Source: Rhizobium sp. SG_E_25_P2
GTDB taxonomy: Bacteria > Pseudomonadota > Alphaproteobacteria > Rhizobiales > Rhizobiaceae
Direction: 5' to 3'
Assembly: GCF_029892285.1 (NCBI RefSeq)
Contig: NZ_JARXVM010000024.1
Coordinates: 1 to 64,000 of the forward strand
DNA: 64,000 bases
The position numbers and the translations under genes were made by a program. Numbering within the stretch: the stretch's first letter is position 1; the number at the start of each line of letters is the position of its first letter. Positions 62,547 to 64,000 of this stretch are shown in pieces. The notes under the pieces are model-generated. The model was not told the origin of the DNA. It ran no database searches and saw only the letters and a program-made list of their open reading frames with translations.

Positions 62547-63293
62547 ATGGCAGGCCATTCACAATTCAAGAACATCATGCATCGCAAGGGGAAGCAGGAT
62601 TCGATCCGTTCGAAGATGTTCTCCAAGCTCGCCCGCGAAATCACCGTGGCCGCCAAAGCTGGCCTGCCCGACCCGCTGATGAATTCCAGACTGCGCCTGG
62701 CGATCCAGAACGCCAAGGCCCAGTCCATGCCCAAGGACAATATCGACCGCGCCATCAAGAAGGCTTCCGGCGCCGATGGCGAGAACTATGACGAAGTCCG
62801 CTATGAAGGCTATGGTCCGGGCGGCATCGCCGTCATCGTCGAGGCGCTGACCGACAACCGCAACCGCACCGCCTCCAATGTCCGCTCGATCTTCACCAAG
62901 GCCGGCGGCGCATTGGGCGAAACCGGCTCGGTGTCCTTCTCCTTCGATCATGTCGGCGAAATCACCTACAAGCTCGCCGTCGGCGACGCCGACAAGGTCA
63001 TGGAAGCGGCAATCGAAGCCGGCGCCGACGATGTTGTGACCGATGAAGACGGCCACACCGTCTATTGCGCCTTCGAAGCGCTCGGCGAAGTCTCCAAGGC
63101 GCTCGAAGCCCTTCTCGGCGAAGCCGAAACGGTCAAGCCGATCTGGAGAGCGCAGAACAGCATTCCAGTCGACGAAGAACGCGCCCAGTCGCTGATGAAG
63201 ATGACCGACGCGCTGGAAGACGACGACGACGTCCAGAATGTCTACACCAATATGGATATTCCCGAAGACGTGATGGCCAAGCTCTCGGCTTGA
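62547..63293 (+). CDS. YebC/PmpR-family regulator
   Basis: A 248-aa YebC protein: '[20 protein letters not shown]', '[20 protein letters not shown]' and '[20 protein letters not shown]' are near-consensus. YebC proteins act as transcription regulators and, in some bacteria, help ribosomes at proline stretches. In many genomes it precedes ruvC; that gene is not seen here. Confidence 0.96.
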   Translation: MAGHSQFKNIMHRKGKQDSIRSKMFSKLAREITVAAKAGLPDPLMNSRLRLAIQNAKAQSMPKDNIDRAIKKASGADGENYDEVRYEGYGPGGIAVIVEALTDNRNRTASNVRSIFTKAGGALGETGSVSFSFDHVGEITYKLAVGDADKVMEAAIEAGADDVVTDEDGHTVYCAFEALGEVSKALEALLGEAETVKPIWRAQNSIPVDEERAQSLMKMTDALEDDDDVQNVYTNMDIPEDVMAKLSA

Positions 63294-63432
63294 TCAAAGA
63301 CTGGCGCCGGGGATCTCGGCGCCATTTTTGTATGCGGCGTGCGCCACTTTTTCCAACAGCTTGCGCCACGATTTTCGATGGCGCTCTCTATGTTGTTGAT
63401 GGCGTGCGCCGCCCCTCATCCCCCTGCCGGGA

Positions 63433-63517
63433 CCTTCTCCCCGCGCCTGCGGGGAGAAGGGCAATTTGGGCACGGTAGGCGCTCCATCCTCCTTCGCCCC
63501 GCAATGCGGGGAGAAGG
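63433..63517. repeat. Double palindromic intergenic repeat
   Basis: Two related stems: CCTTCTCCCCGC/GCGGGGAGAAGG (63433-63460) and CCTTCGCCCCGC/GCGGGGAGAAGG with one mismatch (63491-63517). They share arm sequence and resemble the dispersed palindromic units of alphaproteobacterial intergenic DNA. They may also act as terminators. Confidence 0.75.
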
Positions 63518-63583
63518 TGGCGGCAGCCGGATGATGCAAGGGGCCATGCACCACGATGCCTCATGAAAGACAGGCGCCGCGTC

Positions 63584-64000
63584 TCACGCCGCCTTCGCCA
63601 TCTCCTGCCTGAGTCCCGCGAAATGTTCGATCGAGCGCAGCCGCGTCTCGATGTCGTGCACCGGCGTGGAGACGATCACTTCATCCGCTCTTGTGTCGGC
63701 AAGGAAGCGGGCGAGTTTGCGCGAGGCGGTTTCCGGCGAGCCGACGATCGCATAGCGCAACGTATGTTCGACGCCGATCCGCTCCTGCTCCGACCAGATC
63801 CCGTCCATGGATTTCACCGGCCGCGGGAAGAGGGTGCGATTGTTGCGGCGGAGATTGATGAATTGCTGCTGGGCCGAGGTGAAGAGGTAATTCGCCTCGT
63901 CATCGGTGTCGGCGATTGCGCCCATGACGCCGACCATCGCATAGGGCCGGTCGAGCTGCGCGGACGGCTGGAAGCGTTCGCGGTAAATGTCCAGCGCGCC
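63584..64000 (-). CDS. Luciferase-like (LLM) flavin-dependent oxidoreductase, partial
   Basis: The C-terminal ~139 residues are in the window; the gene enters from the right edge. Features match LLM-class FMN monooxygenases: 'PYAMVGVMGAIADTDDEANY', 'LFTSAQQQFINLRRN', 'AIVGSPETASRKLARFL', then 'ADEVIVSTPVHDIETRLRSI'. Substrate unknown. Ends about 65 bases from the palindromic repeat. Confidence 0.88.
   Translation of the reverse strand, partial: GALDIYRERFQPSAQLDRPYAMVGVMGAIADTDDEANYLFTSAQQQFINLRRNNRTLFPRPVKSMDGIWSEQERIGVEHTLRYAIVGSPETASRKLARFLADTRADEVIVSTPVHDIETRLRSIEHFAGLRQEMAKAA

Overview
The window looks like chromosome of an alphaproteobacterium of the order Hyphomicrobiales (Rhizobiales). 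From about 36 kb onward it carries genes typical of that order: a GapR-type DUF2312 protein, DUF1244, DUF1036, DUF1465/RcdA, DUF1192, DUF882, a TacA-like sigma-54 regulator next to pepF and pabBC, pyruvate kinase, a cysteine-free bL36, YebC and a YmdB-type phosphodiesterase. The genus cannot be fixed from the sequence.

Layout. (1) About 1-8.2 kb is mobile DNA. It has the start of a large serine recombinase at the left edge, an orphan flagellin, a DUF2958-like protein, a rolling-circle-type HUH replication initiator, a small clamp-loader-like AAA+ ATPase, several unknown proteins and a minimal tyrosine integrase. (2) About 8.2-29 kb is a genomic island bracketed by a 27-bp direct repeat (25/27 identical) that matches a tRNA 3' end, at 8212-8238 and 28965-28991. 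Nearly all of it is one gene system: a divergent 851-aa unknown gene, then eight same-strand genes. (3) About 28.2-33.9 kb is a scar region. It holds a decayed Kef-type antiporter fragment, stacked 78-bp repeats, a serine-recombinase C-terminal remnant running through the tRNA fragment, a DUF4209/HEPN-like protein, and a lysR-phlG-like pair bracketed by an imperfect ~41-47-bp repeat. (4) About 33.9-64 kb is mostly core chromosome, with two RTX-type secreted proteins that have no local secretion genes.

The main discovery candidate is the island operon at 11243-27991 with its divergent partner at 8611-11166. In order it encodes a P-loop GTPase-like protein, an unknown protein, a 1127-aa Hsp70/actin-fold ATPase with a large N-terminal extension, a one-pass membrane protein, an unknown soluble protein, a 976-aa class B penicillin-binding-protein-like transpeptidase (SxxK, SxN and KTGT all present), a 1103-aa membrane protein whose C-terminal half carries SEDS (FtsW/RodA/SpoVE) signatures, and a 756-aa membrane plus coiled-coil protein. 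A SEDS protein and a class B PBP together form a peptidoglycan synthase. Here the pair is strongly divergent, translationally overlapped (ATGA), and tied to two nucleotide-driven proteins on a mobile island. I infer a dedicated, NTP-regulated cell-wall synthesis or remodelling apparatus. Its purpose (defence, competition, stress tolerance, scaffold for a surface structure) cannot be read from the sequence.

Two short genes (rpmJ at 52305-52430 and a 51-aa two-pass membrane protein at 55740-55895), a probable small RNA at about 53361-53470 and several intrinsic terminators were found by direct reading.
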